A stretch of DNA of 64,000 bases from Pseudomonas sp. WN033 (GTDB taxonomy: Bacteria; Pseudomonadota; Gammaproteobacteria; Pseudomonadales; Pseudomonadaceae), in NCBI GenBank assembly GCA_002287035.1, contig NSKG01000008.1, forward strand, positions 62,001 through 126,000, given 5' to 3'. Position numbers and translations under genes: made by a program. The notes under the pieces are model-generated. The model saw only the letters and a program-made list of their open reading frames with translations, was not told the origin of the DNA and ran no database searches. Each line of letters opens with the position of its first letter. Positions within the stretch are counted from its first letter, which is position 1. Below, piece by piece: positions 63,028 through 64,000 of the stretch.

Positions 63028-64000
63028 ATGCAGTTCATAGATCTGGCAGCGCAACAAGCCCGAATCAAAGAAAAAATTGATGCTAATATCCAAAAGGTAC
63101 TAGCTCATGGTCAGTATATTCTTGGCCCGGAAGTAACTGAGTTAGAAGAGAAATTAGCCGTTTTCACCGGTGCCAAATATTGTATCACGTGCGCCAATGG
63201 GACTGACGCCCTACAAGTTGCCCAAATGGCGCTGGGTATAGGCTTGGGGGATGAGGTCATCACGCCAGGTTTTACTTACATTGCAACCGCCGAAACTGTT
63301 GCTCTTCTAGGCGCTAAGCCGGTCTATGTGGATATAGAGCCAAGTACATACAACCTCAATCCTGCGTTGCTGGAAGCTGCGATCACCCCACGTACAAAGG
63401 CAATTATTCCCGTATCTCTCTATGGTCAGTGTGCGGACTACGATGCTATCAACGTTATCGCTGCTAAGTACGGAATTCCTGTGATTGAAGATGCAGCTCA
63501 GAGCTTTGGCGCAAGCTATAAAGGCCGTAAGAGTTGTAATCTGACAACTATTGCCTGCACCAGTTTCTTTCCCAGCAAACCTTTGGGCTGTTACGGCGAT
63601 GGCGGGGCCGTATTTACCAATGATGAAGAGCTGGCAAAGAATATTCGTCAGATTGCTCGTCATGGCCAAGGCCGCCGTTATCATCACGTTCGAATTGGCG
63701 TAAATAGCCGATTGGATACTTTGCAAGCCGCGATATTACTACCTAAATTAGAGATTTTTGGCGAGGAAATTGAGTTACGTAACCAAGTGGCTCAAAAATA
63801 TACGATGCTTCTTAGTCGTTACTGTGATGAGCGGTGCGATTCAGTAATTCAAGTACCCTTTGTCGAGAAGCATAACATTAGTGCCTGGGCGCAATATACT
63901 GTTCGGCTGGCAAATCGCGATACGGTGCAACGGAAATTACTGAAGCTTGGCATCCCAACGGCAGTACATTACCCAATACCATTAAATAAACAGCCTGCAG
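63028..64000 (+). CDS. wbpE: UDP-2-acetamido-2-deoxy-3-oxoglucuronate aminotransferase (WbpE/WlbC type), 3' end missing
   Basis: A PLP-dependent DegT/DnrJ/EryC1 aminotransferase, about 324 residues visible, cut by the window edge; full WbpE has about 359. It opens with MQFIDLAAQQ. The PLP lysine is Lys184 in FFPSKPLGCYGDGGA, and CANGTDAL (55-62) and IEDAAQSFGA hold the phosphate and aspartate contacts. AAGGCT at 63015 precedes the ATG by 7 bases. It completes the set for UDP-GlcNAc(3NAc)A. Codon use and base composition are more AT-rich than in the first 60 kb. Confidence 0.93.
   Translation, partial: MQFIDLAAQQARIKEKIDANIQKVLAHGQYILGPEVTELEEKLAVFTGAKYCITCANGTDALQVAQMALGIGLGDEVITPGFTYIATAETVALLGAKPVYVDIEPSTYNLNPALLEAAITPRTKAIIPVSLYGQCADYDAINVIAAKYGIPVIEDAAQSFGASYKGRKSCNLTTIACTSFFPSKPLGCYGDGGAVFTNDEELAKNIRQIARHGQGRRYHHVRIGVNSRLDTLQAAILLPKLEIFGEEIELRNQVAQKYTMLLSRYCDERCDSVIQVPFVEKHNISAWAQYTVRLANRDTVQRKLLKLGIPTAVHYPIPLNKQPA

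Overview
The window reads as chromosomal DNA of a Pseudomonadaceae gammaproteobacterium, most likely Pseudomonas sensu lato or a Halopseudomonas-like relative. This is inference from gene content: fdhD next to a YdeP-type molybdoenzyme, DUF1302/DUF1329 pairs with OruR-type AraC regulators, wbp sugar genes, an RfaH/ops switch, and many REP-type palindromes built on TAGGAGCGGCC...GGCCGCGAA. Coding density is high and GC is high until about 60100, where the sugar-nucleotide genes become visibly richer in AT. No CRISPR array, rRNA, transposase or prophage was seen.

Region by region. (1) 1-11753, molybdenum block: the 3' part of a molybdopterin oxidoreductase, grxD, moeA-moaB facing mobA, a tRNA-Pro, a TonB receptor with a Fur-like site divergent from a LysR regulator, then fdhD overlapping a YdeP/FdhF-type oxidoreductase. 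(2) 11849-18391: glpK, ybaK and glpD, a chemotaxis receptor with a C-terminal sensor-like domain, and an FAD oxidoreductase of the SelD-N-terminus type. (3) 18586-29772, acyl-CoA catabolism: MFS transporter, thiolase, acyl-CoA dehydrogenase, alkB, then SDR, surE, APH-type kinase, SDR and a second acyl-CoA dehydrogenase on the minus strand, separated by several repeat families. (4) 30611-35079: a tightly overlapping minus-strand operon of an ArsS-type radical SAM protein, a DedA-like/disulfide-reductase fusion and two rSAM-associated transferases, divergent from a methyltransferase-like protein with a signal peptide. (5) 36244-49271: three DUF1302-DUF1329 envelope modules with two AraC regulators. 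(6) 49543-54361: DEAD-box helicase, a VanZ-like protein, a Wza-like lipoprotein, and an MBL/beta-CASP nuclease-like protein carrying a REP element inside its coding sequence. (7) 54766-64000, polysaccharide locus: two 430-residue Wzz-like proteins flanking rfaH, an exact ops element, glmS, and genes toward UDP-2,3-diacetamido-2,3-dideoxy-glucuronic acid, running off the right edge.

How the genes work together: moeA, moaB, mobA and fdhD make and mature Mo-cofactor for the two molybdoenzymes in the same block. The acyl-CoA genes form a partial beta-oxidation toolkit; the APH/SDR/ACAD trio resembles the kinase-based route for 4-hydroxyacyl-CoA. The polysaccharide genes are probably switched on by RfaH loading at ops. 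The least understood parts are the triplicated DUF1302/DUF1329 modules and the ArsS-type operon. The most unusual DNA-level feature is the spread of several palindromic repeat families, including insertions that keep the reading frame inside two genes and a 132-bp tandem array whose unit contains the last codons of the neighbouring gene.
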